Below are positions 27,312-36,094 of a stretch of 64,000 nucleotides of DNA, piece by piece. Under the pieces are notes generated by a model. That model was not told where the DNA came from. It made no database searches and saw nothing but the letters and a program-made list of their open reading frames with translations. Position numbers and translations under genes: made by a program. Source of the DNA: Sphingomonas sp. LR60 (lineage in GTDB: Bacteria > Pseudomonadota > Alphaproteobacteria > Sphingomonadales > Sphingomonadaceae); the NCBI RefSeq assembly GCF_036855935.1, contig NZ_JASPFK010000001.1, positions 2,296,501 through 2,360,500 on the forward strand, read 5' to 3'. Every line of letters starts with the position of its first letter. Within the stretch, counting starts at the first letter, position 1.

Positions 27312-28199
27312 TTGATCCTGCCCGCGCTCGCGGCTGCCGTAGCGGCAAGCCACATACATTTTGCCGATTTGGGACTGCATCCCGATGTCTTCTCGATCGG
27401 GGTGTTCACGCTGCGCTGGTACAGCCTGGCGTATATCGCCGGAATCGTCATCGGCTGGTGGTATCTGCTGAAGCTGCTCGACCAGCCGGGCGCGCCGATG
27501 GCGCGGCGTCATGCCGACGATCTGGTCTTCTATGCGACGCTGGGAATCATCCTCGGCGGCCGGATCGGCTATGTGCTGTTCTACGCACCCGAGATGCTGA
27601 CAAGACCGCTGTCGATCCTGCGACTGTGGGACGGCGGGATGTCGTTCCATGGCGGGGTGATCGGCACGTCGCTGGGGCTGATCTGGTTCGCGCGCAAACA
27701 TGGGCTCAACTGGCTGCGCGTGCATGATTATGTCGCCTGCTGCGTACCCTTCGGCCTGTTCTTCGGGCGGCTCGCCAATTTCGTGAACGGCGAATTGTGG
27801 GGCAAGCCCGCCGAGGTGCCGTGGGCGATCGTCTTCGAGCGGACGGTGCCGTTCGGCGTCCCCGAACCGGCGCGTCACCCGAGCCAGCTGTACGAGGCGG
27901 GGCTGGAGGGCATCCTGCTGTTCGCGTTGCTGTGGTTCTTCTTCTGGCGCACCGATGCGCGTTATCAGCCGGGCAAGCTGGTGGGCCTTTTCCTGACCGG
28001 TTACGGCCTCGCGCGCTTCACCGCCGAATTCTTCCGCGAGCCCGATGCGCAGCTGCGTCAGTTCGCGGAGGCGACCGGGCTGCACATGGGGCAGTGGCTG
28101 TGCGTGCCGATGATCCTCGCAGGGTTGTTCCTGATCCTGACCGCGCCTCGGCGCCGCACGCGTGTCGAGCCGATCGCCGGACGGGACGCGGTCGCCTGA
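27312..28199 (+). CDS. lgt: Phosphatidylglycerol--prolipoprotein diacylglyceryl transferase
   Basis: Inner-membrane enzyme that adds diacylglycerol to the lipobox Cys of prolipoproteins. The product is about 295 residues with seven or so hydrophobic helices. The Lgt signature [16 protein letters not shown] and [12 protein letters not shown] are present, as is [19 protein letters not shown] start at 27312 follows AGGGG with good spacing; no ATG fits. It forms a tightly overlapping unit with the three genes that follow (TGATG, ATGA, GTGA). Its substrates include the lipoproteins at 4599 and 17640. Confidence 0.94.
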   Translation: MILPALAAAVAASHIHFADLGLHPDVFSIGVFTLRWYSLAYIAGIVIGWWYLLKLLDQPGAPMARRHADDLVFYATLGIILGGRIGYVLFYAPEMLTRPLSILRLWDGGMSFHGGVIGTSLGLIWFARKHGLNWLRVHDYVACCVPFGLFFGRLANFVNGELWGKPAEVPWAIVFERTVPFGVPEPARHPSQLYEAGLEGILLFALLWFFFWRTDARYQPGKLVGLFLTGYGLARFTAEFFREPDAQLRQFAEATGLHMGQWLCVPMILAGLFLILTAPRRRTRVEPIAGRDAVA

Positions 28200-29233
28200 T
28201 GGATCAACCGACGACCGGGCCGCTGCTCGCCGACCGCCTGGCGCGTGCGATCGCGCTGGGCGGGCCAATCCCGGTCAGCCAGTTCATGGCCGCGGCCAAC
28301 ACGCATTATTATGCGACCCGCGATCCACTCGGCGCGGGCGGCGACTTCACGACCGCGCCCGAGATCAGCCAGATGTTCGGCGAACTGATCGGCGCGTGGG
28401 CCGCGGACCTGTGGGATCGCGCGGGGCGTCCGGCGGTGGCGTGGGTCGAGCTGGGTCCGGGGCGCGGGACGCTGAGCGCCGACGCGCTGCGCGTGATGGC
28501 GCACGCCGGCCTGACCCCGCCCGTGCATTTCGTCGAGACCAGCGCAACGATGCGCGTCGCGCAAGCCGAGCGGGTGGCGGGCGCGACCTGGCATGATTCG
28601 ATCACGACGTTGCCCGAGGACGTGCCGCTGATCGTGATCGCTAACGAATTCTTCGACGCGCTGCCGATCCGCCAGCTCGTGAAGCGTGGCGAGACGTGGC
28701 ACGAGCGGCTGGTGGCGTGTCAGGACACGTTGTTCCTGCCCATCGCTGGCACCAGCGTGCCGGACACGATCATCCCGCCCGCGCTCGCGTCCGCTGCATC
28801 GGGCGCGATCGTCGAGACCTCGCCCGCCAGCGTCGCGATCATGGCCGATCTATCGGCGCGGATCGTCGCACAGGGCGGCGTAGCGCTTGCAATCGATTAC
28901 GGCTATGACGGTCCGGCAGTCGGCGACACGTTGCAGGCGGTGCGCGGCCATGCCTATGCCAATCCGTTCGAGGCGCCGGGCGAGCAGGACCTGACCGCGC
29001 ATGTCGATATGGCGACGCTGCGGCTGGTGGCGAGTGCGTCGGGTGCGGCGACATACGGGATGATCGGGCAAGGCGCGTTCCTGCGCGCTTTGGGGATCGA
29101 CCAGCGCGCCGCCGCGCTGGGGGAAAAGGTAGCCGGCGATCGCCGCCGGCTGGTGGACGACATGGGGGAGCTGTTCAAGGTGATCGCAGTGACACATCAA
29201 GACTGGCCACGCCCTGCGGGGTTCGGGGCATGA
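28199..29233 (+). CDS. SAM-dependent methyltransferase, NDUFAF7/MidA family
   Basis: Class I methyltransferase of 344 residues in the DUF185/Methyltransf_28 family. In eukaryotes NDUFAF7 dimethylates an arginine of the complex I subunit NDUFS2; a similar role for bacterial members is inferred. Motifs: HYYATRDPLGAGGDFTTAPE at 37-56, IGAWAADLWDRAGRP, VELGPGRGTLSADALR (SAM site), IANEFFDALPIRQLV and GVALAIDYGYDG. The ATG overlaps the lgt stop by one base. Confidence 0.9.
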   Translation: MDQPTTGPLLADRLARAIALGGPIPVSQFMAAANTHYYATRDPLGAGGDFTTAPEISQMFGELIGAWAADLWDRAGRPAVAWVELGPGRGTLSADALRVMAHAGLTPPVHFVETSATMRVAQAERVAGATWHDSITTLPEDVPLIVIANEFFDALPIRQLVKRGETWHERLVACQDTLFLPIAGTSVPDTIIPPALASAASGAIVETSPASVAIMADLSARIVAQGGVALAIDYGYDGPAVGDTLQAVRGHAYANPFEAPGEQDLTAHVDMATLRLVASASGAATYGMIGQGAFLRALGIDQRAAALGEKVAGDRRRLVDDMGELFKVIAVTHQDWPRPAGFGA

Positions 29234-29745
29234 CGCGCCGCGCCACGATGCGCCGCGCCACCGCCAAGGATGCCGCCGATCTGGCCGGCGTCGCGCGGGC
29301 GACCTTCACCGAGACGTTCGGGATGCTGTATTCGGCGGCCGACCTCGCCACGTTCCTCGAACAGCATACGCCTGAGGATTGGGCGCGTGAGATCGCCGAC
29401 CCGGCCTATTCGGTCGCGGTGGTCGAGGAAGGGCATATCGTCGTCGGCTATGTGAAGCTCGGTCCGCCGCGCCTGCCGTTCACGCCCAAGGAAGGCGCGA
29501 TCGAGCTGCGGCAATTCTACCTGCTCCAGCCGTGGCAAGGTGGGGGCATGGGGCCGAAGATGATGGAATGGGCGCTTGAGGAAGCGCGCGCGCGTGGGAT
29601 GCGCGAGATGTACCTCTCGGTGTTCGTGGATAACGAGCGCGCCCGACGCTTCTACGCCAAGTACGACTTCAAGGACGTCGGCCGCTATGCCTTCATGGTC
29701 GGCGATCACGAGGACACCGATATCGTGATGCGGCGCGCGCTGTGA
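29230..29745 (+). CDS. GNAT family N-acetyltransferase
   Basis: Acetyltransferase of 171 residues with MRRATAKDAADLAGVARATF at the N-terminus. The acetyl-CoA segment QPWQGGGMGPKMMEWALEEA lies near 98-117, followed by MYLSVFVDNERARRFYAKYDF. It belongs to the Acetyltransf_1 group and is not close to the RimJ/RimL-type copies at 7281 and 8422. It overlaps both neighbours by 4 nt (ATGA and GTGA), so it is translated as part of the lgt operon. The substrate is unknown; a start at MRRATAK, six codons in, is possible. Confidence 0.87.
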   Translation: MTRRATMRRATAKDAADLAGVARATFTETFGMLYSAADLATFLEQHTPEDWAREIADPAYSVAVVEEGHIVVGYVKLGPPRLPFTPKEGAIELRQFYLLQPWQGGGMGPKMMEWALEEARARGMREMYLSVFVDNERARRFYAKYDFKDVGRYAFMVGDHEDTDIVMRRAL

Positions 29746-30502
29746 CCTTGCCGGTGCCGTTCCGCGCCGCCGTTCTGAACGGCGTCGCGCACGGCTTCTT
29801 CGGGCGGCAAGGGGCGGATCGACGGGCATGCACGCCGGGCTCAACGTCGGGCTCGGGTCGGCGGACGAGGAGGCGGTGGTGCACGCCAATCGTTCGGCAG
29901 CGGTCGCGGCAGTCGCGCCGGGTGCGTGCCTGTTGACGCCCTATCAGATCCATTCGGCGACCTGCGTCACGGTCGACGCGCCGTTCGTCGAGCGACCGCA
30001 GGCGGACGCGCTGGTCACCGATCGCGCCGGCCTGGCGATCGGGGTGGTGACCGCGGACTGTGCGCCGGTACTGCTCGCCGATGCCGCAGCGGGGGTCGTC
30101 GGAGCAGCGCATGCCGGATGGAAGGGCGCGCTGGCCGGCGTCACCGATGCGACGGTCGCGGCGATGATCGCGCGCGGTGCGCAGGCGGAGCGGATCGTCG
30201 CGGCGGTGGGACCGTGCATCGCGCGCGCCAGCTATGAGGTCGACGATATGTTTCGCCGCCGCTTCGAGGAGGCGGATGCGGCCAACGAGCGGTTCTTCGT
30301 CGACGCACGCGCGGGGCATCATCGCTTCGACCTGGAAGGCTATGTGGTTCATCGGCTGGCGGCGGCGGGGGTGACGCGCGTCGCGGCGCTGGGGCTGGAT
30401 ACCTACGCCGACGAGGCGCGGTTCTTTTCCTACCGGCGCGCCACGCATCGCGGCGAGCCGAGCTATGGCCGCCAAATCGCGATCATCGCGCCGGCTGGGT
30501 AG
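29742..30502 (+). pseudogene. pgeF: Peptidoglycan editing factor PgeF / YfiH (laccase domain), frameshifted
   Basis: Multicopper-oxidase-like YfiH family. Members act as purine nucleoside phosphorylase/adenosine deaminase and as peptidoglycan-editing factors. The GTG at 29742 begins MTLPVPFRAAVLNGVAHGFF; the phase is lost in the GGGG run near 29809-29812 and resumes one base off at STGMHAGLNVGLGS. The rest is intact with the metal/active site QIHSATCV, VTADCAPVLLAD, GAAHAGWKGALAGV and GPCIARASYEV. One extra G restores a product of about 253 residues. Homopolymer consensus error is plausible. Confidence 0.87.
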
Positions 30503-30562
30503 AACAGACGCGGGATCGTTCCGCCGTGCCGCCGGTTGGTGGGCCGACACGGGAGAACGACC

Positions 30563-30712
30563 ATGGCCGACGAAACCGTCCGCGAGGAATTAAGCGAGGG
30601 GCCGACCTTCGATCGAAAGGCAAAGCGTCCGATCAAGGGCGGGCTGATCTACCTCGGTTTCCTGCTCGTCGCGCTGATCCTGATCCTCTTCTACGCCGGC
30701 AACCTGATCTGA
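30563..30712 (+). CDS. Small single-pass membrane protein, unknown function
   Basis: A 49-residue product: acidic N-terminus MADETVREELSEGPTFDRKA, a basic turn (KRPIKGG) and one C-terminal transmembrane helix (LIYLGFLLVALILILFYAGN). A GGGAGAACG Shine-Dalgarno precedes the ATG. It lies 60 nt after pgeF and may be the last gene of the lgt unit. I recognise no family, but codon use and the membrane anchor look real. Confidence 0.65.
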   Translation: MADETVREELSEGPTFDRKAKRPIKGGLIYLGFLLVALILILFYAGNLI

Positions 30713-30751
30713 CGTTTGTGTTCTGGTGGATGATCCACTGAAGCCCAAGCA

Positions 30752-30773
30752 CTCCCCGGCCTTCGCCGGGGAG
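30752..30773. terminator. Hairpin between convergent genes
   Basis: Stem CTCCCCGGC / GCCGGGGAG with a CTTC tetraloop, midway between the small membrane gene and the hslU stop. It resembles a single arm of the R2 repeat. No T-run follows on either strand. Confidence 0.45.
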
Positions 30774-30789
30774 CAGGTAAAGAAAGCCG

Positions 30790-32091
30790 TTACAACACGA
30801 AGCGGCTGAGATCGGAGTTGCGCGCGACGCTCGACAATTGCCCTTCGACATAGGCAGCGTCGACCGTCACCGCCGCGCCCTGGCGATCCTCGGCGTTGAA
30901 GCTGACCTCTTCGAGCAGCTTCTCCATGACCGTCTGGAGTCGACGCGCGCCGATATTCTCGATCTCACCGTTCACTTCTGCCGCGATCCGCGCGATCGCG
31001 CGAATGCCATCGTCGGTGAAGCTGACGTCGACACCCTCGGTCGCGATCAATGCCTTGTACTGCGCGGGCAACGACGCCTTGGTGTCGGAGAGGATCGCGA
31101 CGAAGTCGTCCTCGGTCAGCCCCTTCAGCTCGACGCGGATCGGCAGGCGGCCCTGAAGCTCGGGCAACAGATCGCTCGGCTTGGCGACATGGAACGCGCC
31201 CGATGCGATGAACAGGATGTGGTCGGTCTTCATCGGACCGTATTTGGTCGCGACAGTCGTCCCCTCGATCAGCGGCAATAGATCGCGCTGAACCCCCTCA
31301 CGGCTGACCGACCCGCCGCGCACGTCGCTGACCGCAATCTTGTCGATCTCGTCGAGGAAGACGATGCCGTTCTCCTCGGCATCCTGAAGCGCGATGCGGC
31401 TGACTTCATCCTGATCGAGCCGCTTGTCGGCTTCTTCCTCGACCAGTTTCTCCCAGGCGGCGGGGACCAGCAATTTGCGGCGCTGCTTCGGGCCGCCGCC
31501 GAATGCCTTGCCCATCATTTCGCTGATGTTGATCATCCCCACCGATCCCTGCCCGCCCGGCAGTTCGAACGGCATCTGCGGAATCTGTTGCAGCTCCAGT
31601 TCGACTTCCTTGTCGGCGAGGTGCCCGTCGCGGAAACGTTGGCGGAAGCTTTCGCGCGTGGCCTGGCTTGCGTCCTTGCCGACCAGCGCGTCGAGCAGCC
31701 GGTCCATCGCCGACGCCTCGGCCTTGTCCTTCACCGCGACACGGCGGCGTTCCTTTTCCAGCCGCACGGCTTCCTCGACCAGGTCGCGCGCGATCTGTTC
31801 GACGTCGCGGCCGACATAGCCGACCTCGGTGAACTTGGTCGCTTCGACCTTGACGAACGGTGCGTCGGCGAGCTTGGCGAGCCGACGGCTGATCTCGGTC
31901 TTGCCGCAGCCGGTCGGCCCGATCATCAGGATGTTCTTGGGCGTGACCTCGTCGCGCAGGTCGGCCGAGAGCTGCTGGCGCCGCCAACGGTTACGCAACG
32001 CCACCGCGACCGCGCGCTTGGCGTCCTGCTGCCCGATGATATGCGCGTCGAGCGCGGCGACGATCGCCTTGGGGGTGAGATTATCGTTCAT
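30790..32091 (-). CDS. hslU: ATP-dependent protease ATPase subunit HslU
   Basis: Hexameric AAA+ unfoldase of the HslUV (ClpYQ) protease, 433 residues. Walker A GPTGCGKT at 58-65 and Walker [13 protein letters not shown] are present. The pore motif lies in the [10 protein letters not shown] region, and the C-terminus NSDLSRFVL has the hydrophobic tail that docks into HslV. The I-domain spans roughly 110-240. It is encoded just after hslV with an R4 repeat between them. Confidence 0.97.
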   Translation of the reverse strand: MNDNLTPKAIVAALDAHIIGQQDAKRAVAVALRNRWRRQQLSADLRDEVTPKNILMIGPTGCGKTEISRRLAKLADAPFVKVEATKFTEVGYVGRDVEQIARDLVEEAVRLEKERRRVAVKDKAEASAMDRLLDALVGKDASQATRESFRQRFRDGHLADKEVELELQQIPQMPFELPGGQGSVGMINISEMMGKAFGGGPKQRRKLLVPAAWEKLVEEEADKRLDQDEVSRIALQDAEENGIVFLDEIDKIAVSDVRGGSVSREGVQRDLLPLIEGTTVATKYGPMKTDHILFIASGAFHVAKPSDLLPELQGRLPIRVELKGLTEDDFVAILSDTKASLPAQYKALIATEGVDVSFTDDGIRAIARIAAEVNGEIENIGARRLQTVMEKLLEEVSFNAEDRQGAAVTVDAAYVEGQLSSVARNSDLSRFVL

Positions 32092-32105
32092 GGTTTTCTC
32101 TCAAG

Positions 32106-32200
32106 CCCCTCCCCTTCAGAGGAGGGGTTGGTGTGGGGTGGTTGCGGAACGGGCGCGAGCCTCAGCCCCCACCCCAATCCCTCCCCCGAGGGGAGGGGTG
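32106..32200. repeat. Inverted repeat between hslV and hslU, family R4
   Basis: Left arm CCTCCCCTTCAGAGGAGGGG then TTGGTGTGGGG; right arm CCCCCACCCCAATCC then CTCCCCCGAGGGGAGGGG. Both arms are hairpins and together they form a larger palindrome. It occupies nearly all of the 115-bp gap inside the hslVU unit. I see only one copy in the window. Confidence 0.8.
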
Positions 32201-32206
32201 CCGAAT

Positions 32207-32773
32207 TTACGTCGTGCTGTCCAGCGTCTCGATCGTGACGCGGTCGTTGGTGTAGACGCAGACCTCGGCGGCGATCTTCATCGCCTTGCGGCACAGCACC
32301 TCGGCGTCATTCTCGTACTCGACCAGCGCGCGCGCCGCGGCGAGCGCGAAATTGCCGCCCGAGCCGATCGCGGCGACCCCCGCCTCCGGCTCCAGCACGT
32401 CGCCATTGCCGGTGAGGATCAGCGTCACTTCCTTGTCGGCGACGATCATCATCGCCTCCAGGTTGCGGAGAAACTTGTCGGTGCGCCAATCCTTCGCAAG
32501 CTCGACCGCGGCGCGCATCAGGTGATAGCCGTGTCGCTCCAGCTTGGCCTCAAGCCGCTCGAACAACGTGAAGGCGTCGGCAGTCGCGCCCGCGAAGCCG
32601 GCGATGACCTTGCCGTCGCCGAGCGTGCGGACCTTGCGTGCATTGGGCTTCATCACGGTCTGGCCCATCGAGACCTGACCGTCGCCGATGACGACGACCT
32701 TGCCGCCGCGCCGTACCGAAAGGATGGTGGTGCCATGCCAGACCGGCATGGAATGTGGATCGTTCCCGTTCAT
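32207..32773 (-). CDS. hslV: ATP-dependent protease subunit HslV
   Basis: Threonine peptidase forming the dodecameric core of HslUV, 188 residues. The propeptide ends HG just before Thr15 ([15 protein letters not shown]), which becomes the N-terminal nucleophile. Other motifs: [30 protein letters not shown] and [17 protein letters not shown] chose [12 protein letters not shown] at 32773 because it gives a normal short propeptide. It is first gene of the hslV-hslU unit. Confidence 0.96.
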   Translation of the reverse strand: MNGNDPHSMPVWHGTTILSVRRGGKVVVIGDGQVSMGQTVMKPNARKVRTLGDGKVIAGFAGATADAFTLFERLEAKLERHGYHLMRAAVELAKDWRTDKFLRNLEAMMIVADKEVTLILTGNGDVLEPEAGVAAIGSGGNFALAAARALVEYENDAEVLCRKAMKIAAEVCVYTNDRVTIETLDSTT

Positions 32774-32889
32774 AGGCCCCGAATTTGGGGCGCGCAGGTG
32801 TCCCAGGCAAGGGCAATGAAAGTTTGCGCCCCAGCGATGGTATCGCCACGTCGAAGCGACCATATGACGCGCGGAGAGTGAGTGCGTCG

Positions 32890-33078
32890 ATGATAACCGA
32901 CAGAGACCGATTGTATTTTCAGATGCGCGCCGAAGCCGAACTACGGCTGGCAGCAGAGGCGGAGGACCCGGTGGTGTGCCAGGCGCATTACGCGATGGCG
33001 ACCCAATATCTGGAAGCTGCGCACGGCGCGAACATGCGCCTGCCGCCCGATCCGCAAAGGCTGGCGCGGTCGGGTTGA
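32890..33078 (+). CDS. Small hypothetical protein
   Basis: A 62-residue product beginning [20 protein letters not shown], mostly helical ([20 protein letters not shown]), with a Pro-rich tail. There is no signal peptide or membrane helix. Similar short helical proteins occur in sphingomonads, where their role is unknown. It diverges from hslV with 116 nt between starts, and an R1-like repeat follows its stop directly. Confidence 0.6.
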   Translation: MITDRDRLYFQMRAEAELRLAAEAEDPVVCQAHYAMATQYLEAAHGANMRLPPDPQRLARSG

Positions 33079-33080
33079 TC

Positions 33081-33121
33081 CGTCATCGCGAGCGCAGTGC
33101 TCCGCTACGCTCGCAATGACG
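33081..33121. repeat. Compact R1-type palindrome
   Basis: A 41-bp inverted repeat CGTCATCGCGAGCGCAG to CGCTACGCTCGCAATGACG, corresponding to the outer ends of the R1 family with the middle missing. It sits between the convergent stops at 33078 and 33127 and could also terminate transcription. Confidence 0.75.
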
Positions 33122-33126
33122 AAAAG

Positions 33127-33534
33127 CTATTTCGCCTTGGCCTTGCCCCACTCACGCGCGACGGTGTAGCCGAGATAGCCGGTCGCGAAGAGCGTGTAGA
33201 GCGGCTCCGGCAGGCCCGAGAGATAGGCGTTCATCGCCTGCGCGATCGCCATCGCCGCCTGCGGACGGACCGCTGCGATCAGCCCCATCGGGATGCTCCA
33301 TAGCAGCAGCGCGTACATGACGTACAGGAAGCCCGGCCGCGCGCGGCTGGTCCATGGATCGGTCGCCTGCGCTTCGGCGAGGATCGCGGCCATCTGCGTC
33401 TTGACGCGCTCCAGCTCCTGCGTGCCTTCCATCCGCAGCAGCTCGCGCTGCGCCGCCTCTCGCGCGCGGGGATCGGGAATCAGTTTGTCGAGCAGCCCGG
33501 CGACCGGCCCGATGATCGTGTCGACGACCGCCAT
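33127..33534 (-). CDS. Holin family protein (GTA 3TM holin type)
   Basis: Predicted 135-residue membrane protein matching the gene-transfer-agent three-helix holin. The N-terminal amphipathic part is MAVVDTIIGPVAGLLDKLIP, then a charged helix (REAAQRELLRMEGTQELERV). The marker DPWTSRARPGFLYVMYALLL leads into hydrophobic helices, ending LYTLFATGYLGYTVAREWGK. It follows the GH108 endolysin by 2 nt, forming a lysis cassette. There is no phage structural gene nearby. Confidence 0.87.
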   Translation of the reverse strand: MAVVDTIIGPVAGLLDKLIPDPRAREAAQRELLRMEGTQELERVKTQMAAILAEAQATDPWTSRARPGFLYVMYALLLWSIPMGLIAAVRPQAAMAIAQAMNAYLSGLPEPLYTLFATGYLGYTVAREWGKAKAK

Positions 33535-33536
33535 CC

Positions 33537-34085
33537 TCAGCGCTCCCCGTTGCCGACGCGGTTGGCGAGCCAGCCGTAGAGGAATGCCTCGTTGGCGGGG
33601 CGGCGCTCGGCGAGCGAGAGGTAGCGTTCGCCCTGCAGCGCCTCGACCGCGCGGATCAACACCGTTTCTGCGGTCGGGCTGCGGGTGGCGAGGAAACTGG
33701 CGAGCGCATCGAGCGTCTGCGCGCCGATCCGGCCATCGCAGGCAAGGTCGGGATAGTCGCGCCCGCCGCGGTTGAGCGCGGTGAGCGCGCGTTGCAGGAA
33801 CGTGGCGGCGACGGCGGGCCCCATGTTGACCGGGGTGTCGAACAATTCGGCGGCGACCCGCGGGGCGCGGGTGGCGACACGGTCGAAGCCGGGCGCACGC
33901 CAATACAGCTCGCGATAGATCGCCACCGCCGCAGGCCGCGCGAAATGGCGCATGTCGCCGGTGTAGCCGTTGGCGCGCGCGACCGCCTCGGTGATGCCGA
34001 ACCGGGTGGCGCCGCCTCGGTCGGCGGGGTTGTTCACATACCCGCCCTCGCGGTCGATCACCGCGTCGATAAGGTCGTCGATCAT
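33537..34085 (-). CDS. Glycosyl hydrolase 108 family endolysin
   Basis: Peptidoglycan-degrading muramidase-like enzyme of 182 residues. The GH108 domain starts MIDDLIDAVIDREGGYVNNP with catalytic Glu13 in EGGY, then DRGGATRFGIT and YWRAPGFDRV. The C-terminal part (FDTPVNMGPAVAATFLQRAL and DGRIGAQTLDAL) is the predicted peptidoglycan-binding half. No signal peptide is seen, so release needs the adjacent holin. AGGAG precedes the ATG. The pair resembles lysis genes of alphaproteobacterial gene transfer agents, which lie apart from the capsid cluster. Confidence 0.9.
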   Translation of the reverse strand: MIDDLIDAVIDREGGYVNNPADRGGATRFGITEAVARANGYTGDMRHFARPAAVAIYRELYWRAPGFDRVATRAPRVAAELFDTPVNMGPAVAATFLQRALTALNRGGRDYPDLACDGRIGAQTLDALASFLATRSPTAETVLIRAVEALQGERYLSLAERRPANEAFLYGWLANRVGNGER

Positions 34086-34154
34086 GCGTGACGTTCTCCT
34101 TGGTTGGATGGAGAACGTATCAGGAACGATGCTGTGTAGGACAGATCGCCTCCC

Positions 34155-34250
34155 CGTCATTCCCGCGCAGGCGAGAATCCAGAACCTCTGACGCCCGCGC
34201 TTCGATCGACAGACCTGCGCGTCTGGATTCCCGCCTTCGCGGGAATGACG
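34155..34250. repeat. Palindromic intergenic repeat, family R3 copy 2
   Basis: Arms CGTCATTCCCGCGCAGGCG and CGCCTTCGCGGGAATGACG with inner AATCCAGA and TCTGGATT. It is located between the endolysin start and the folB stop. It is the best-preserved R3 copy in the window. Confidence 0.9.
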
Positions 34251-34288
34251 GGGAGGAATGACGAGGGGGAATGACGAGGCGAGGGCGG

Positions 34289-34639
34289 TTACCGCCCCCG
34301 CACGATCTCACAGCCGACGCGCGCGTCGGGGTAGACGTCGGGCTTCATCGAGCGAACGCGAACCTCGCGCACGCGCGGGTCGGCGAGGCAGAAAGCGGCG
34401 ATGCGCTCGACCAACGTCTCCTGCAACGCAAACCCCTCGCCCGCCGCCAGCGCCTGAATGCCGTCGCGGATCGTGTCATAGTCCAGCACCTCGCCGATCG
34501 TGTCCGCGTCGGGCGTCTGCGGGTAATCGACTGTCAGGCGCACCGAGACCAGCACGCGCTGCGGTGCCGCCTCGTGCGGGTGGATGCCGAGCCGCATCTG
34601 CACCGCGAGGTCGTCGAGGATGATCGCATAATCAGCCAT
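34289..34639 (-). CDS. folB: Dihydroneopterin aldolase
   Basis: Converts 7,8-dihydroneopterin to 6-hydroxymethyl-dihydropterin in folate synthesis. The 116-residue product has the FolB fold: MADYAIILDDLAVQMRLGIH with HPHEAAPQRVLVSV, then LDYDTIRDGIQAL and FALQETLVERIAAFCL, with the active-site Glu in QETLVE. It overlaps the SDR gene by 8 nt and belongs to a folE-SDR-folB unit. Confidence 0.9.
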   Translation of the reverse strand: MADYAIILDDLAVQMRLGIHPHEAAPQRVLVSVRLTVDYPQTPDADTIGEVLDYDTIRDGIQALAAGEGFALQETLVERIAAFCLADPRVREVRVRSMKPDVYPDARVGCEIVRGR

Positions 34640-35360
34640 GATCGGTCCCGAACATCACGTCACGCGCGCTCTTCACGAAACGCTGACCGCAGTCGACGAA
34701 GATGGTCTGTCCGGTGACGCTACGCGCCTCCAGCAGCCACACCACCGCCTCGGCGACCGCTTCCGCGCCGACCGGCCGCTGCAACAGATTGGCGCGCGCG
34801 ACCGCGTCGAATTCGGCAGCGGTCTGGTCGCCGCTCGGCAGCGTCAGCCCCGGCGACACCGCATTGACGCGGATGCGCGGCGCATAAGCCTGCGCCATCA
34901 GCACCGTCGCCTGCGCCAGCGCGGCCTTGGTCAGCGTATAGCTGTAGAAATCGGGGTTGGGGTTGGCGAGCTTCTGGTCGAGCAGGTTGACGACCGCGCC
35001 CTCGCGCCCCTGCTCCGCCAGTGCGGCGGCGAGCAGCGATGGCGCGACGACGTTGACCGCATGGAGGCGCGCAGCGAGCGCCGCATCGGGCGCGGCGGGT
35101 GCGTCGAACGCGAAGAGCGACGCGCTGTTGACGAGCCCGTCGATCGCGCCGCGCTCGGACGCTCGGGCGAACAGCGCGCGGACGTCGGCAAGGTCGGCCA
35201 GATCGCCCTGCACCGCCACGCCGCCCAGTTCGGCGGCGAGCGCCTCGGCCTCGCGCTGTGACGTGCCGTAGTGGATCACGGGCTCATGCCCCGCCGCCGC
35301 GACCGCGCGCGCGATCGCCGCACCGAGCCGCTTCGCGCCGCCGGTCACCAGCACCCGCAT
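34632..35360 (-). CDS. SDR family oxidoreductase, FolM/pteridine reductase-like
   Basis: Short-chain dehydrogenase of 242 residues. The cofactor motif TGGAKRLGAAIARAVA has the Arg-Leu-Gly pattern seen in pteridine reductases and FolM, followed by PVIHYGTSQREAEALAAEL. The active site shows the YSYTLTKAALAQAT motif. It lies between folE and folB, overlapping folB by 8 nt. Reduction of dihydromonapterin or dihydrofolate is therefore an inference from context plus the motif. Confidence 0.83.
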   Translation of the reverse strand: MRVLVTGGAKRLGAAIARAVAAAGHEPVIHYGTSQREAEALAAELGGVAVQGDLADLADVRALFARASERGAIDGLVNSASLFAFDAPAAPDAALAARLHAVNVVAPSLLAAALAEQGREGAVVNLLDQKLANPNPDFYSYTLTKAALAQATVLMAQAYAPRIRVNAVSPGLTLPSGDQTAAEFDAVARANLLQRPVGAEAVAEAVVWLLEARSVTGQTIFVDCGQRFVKSARDVMFGTDHG

Positions 35361-35365
35361 CGCGG

Positions 35366-35995
35366 TCAGCCGAGTCCCATCAGCGACAGCACTTCCTTGC
35401 GGCTGCGGTCATCGTCGCGGAACACGCCCATCATGCGGCTGGTCACCATATTGACCCCCGAGGTGCGGACTCTTCGCGCAGTCATGCAGGCGTGGCTCGC
35501 CTCGATCACCACCGCGACGCCCAGCGGCTTCAAACCGTTCCAGATGCAATCGGCGACCTCGGCGGTCAGCCGTTCCTGCACCTGCAACCGCCGCGCATAA
35601 CCGTGCAGCACGCGCGCCAGCTTCGAGATGCCGACGACATGGTTGCGCGGCAGGTAGGCGATGTGCGCCTTGCCGATGATCGGTGCCATATGGTGTTCGC
35701 AATGCGACTGGAACGGAATGTCTTTCAGCAGCACGATCTCGTCATAGCCGCCGACCTCCTCGAACACCCGCGACAGATGGACGCCCGGATCCTCGCCATA
35801 GCCGGCGCAATATTCCTTCCACGCGCGCGCCACGCGTTTCGGCGTGTCGACCAGCCCTTCGCGCGTGGGATCGTCACCGGCCCAGCGCAGCAGCGTGCGC
35901 ACCGCCTCCGCCACGTCGGCGGGCACCGCGATCTTGCCGTCTTCCGCCACCAGATCGCCGTCGTCGAGCGTCGCCTGACCCTTGTCGTTCATCAT
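35366..35995 (-). CDS. folE: GTP cyclohydrolase I
   Basis: First step of folate/pterin synthesis: GTP to 7,8-dihydroneopterin triphosphate. The product is 209 residues. The Zn site is evident in SHCEHHMAPIIGKAHIAYLP and the C-terminal ACMTARRV. Other motifs: RLQVQERLTAEVADCIW and TSRMMGVFRDD. Two adjacent ATGs (35995 and 35992) follow GAGG; the second has better spacing. It leads the folE-SDR-folB unit with 5 nt to the next gene. Confidence 0.95.
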   Translation of the reverse strand: MMNDKGQATLDDGDLVAEDGKIAVPADVAEAVRTLLRWAGDDPTREGLVDTPKRVARAWKEYCAGYGEDPGVHLSRVFEEVGGYDEIVLLKDIPFQSHCEHHMAPIIGKAHIAYLPRNHVVGISKLARVLHGYARRLQVQERLTAEVADCIWNGLKPLGVAVVIEASHACMTARRVRTSGVNMVTSRMMGVFRDDDRSRKEVLSLMGLG

Positions 35996-36094
35996 GTCCT
36001 CGTTCGTATCGGCGCCGGCTGTAGCACGAATTGATCCACCGCAACCTGTCACACCTTCCGTGGGTTGCATCCTCCGCAACGGAGGAGACGGACG

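Noticed and set aside
33127..34085. Prophage
   Set aside because: Only holin and endolysin are present; no integrase, attachment site, capsid, portal or tail gene lies on either side.
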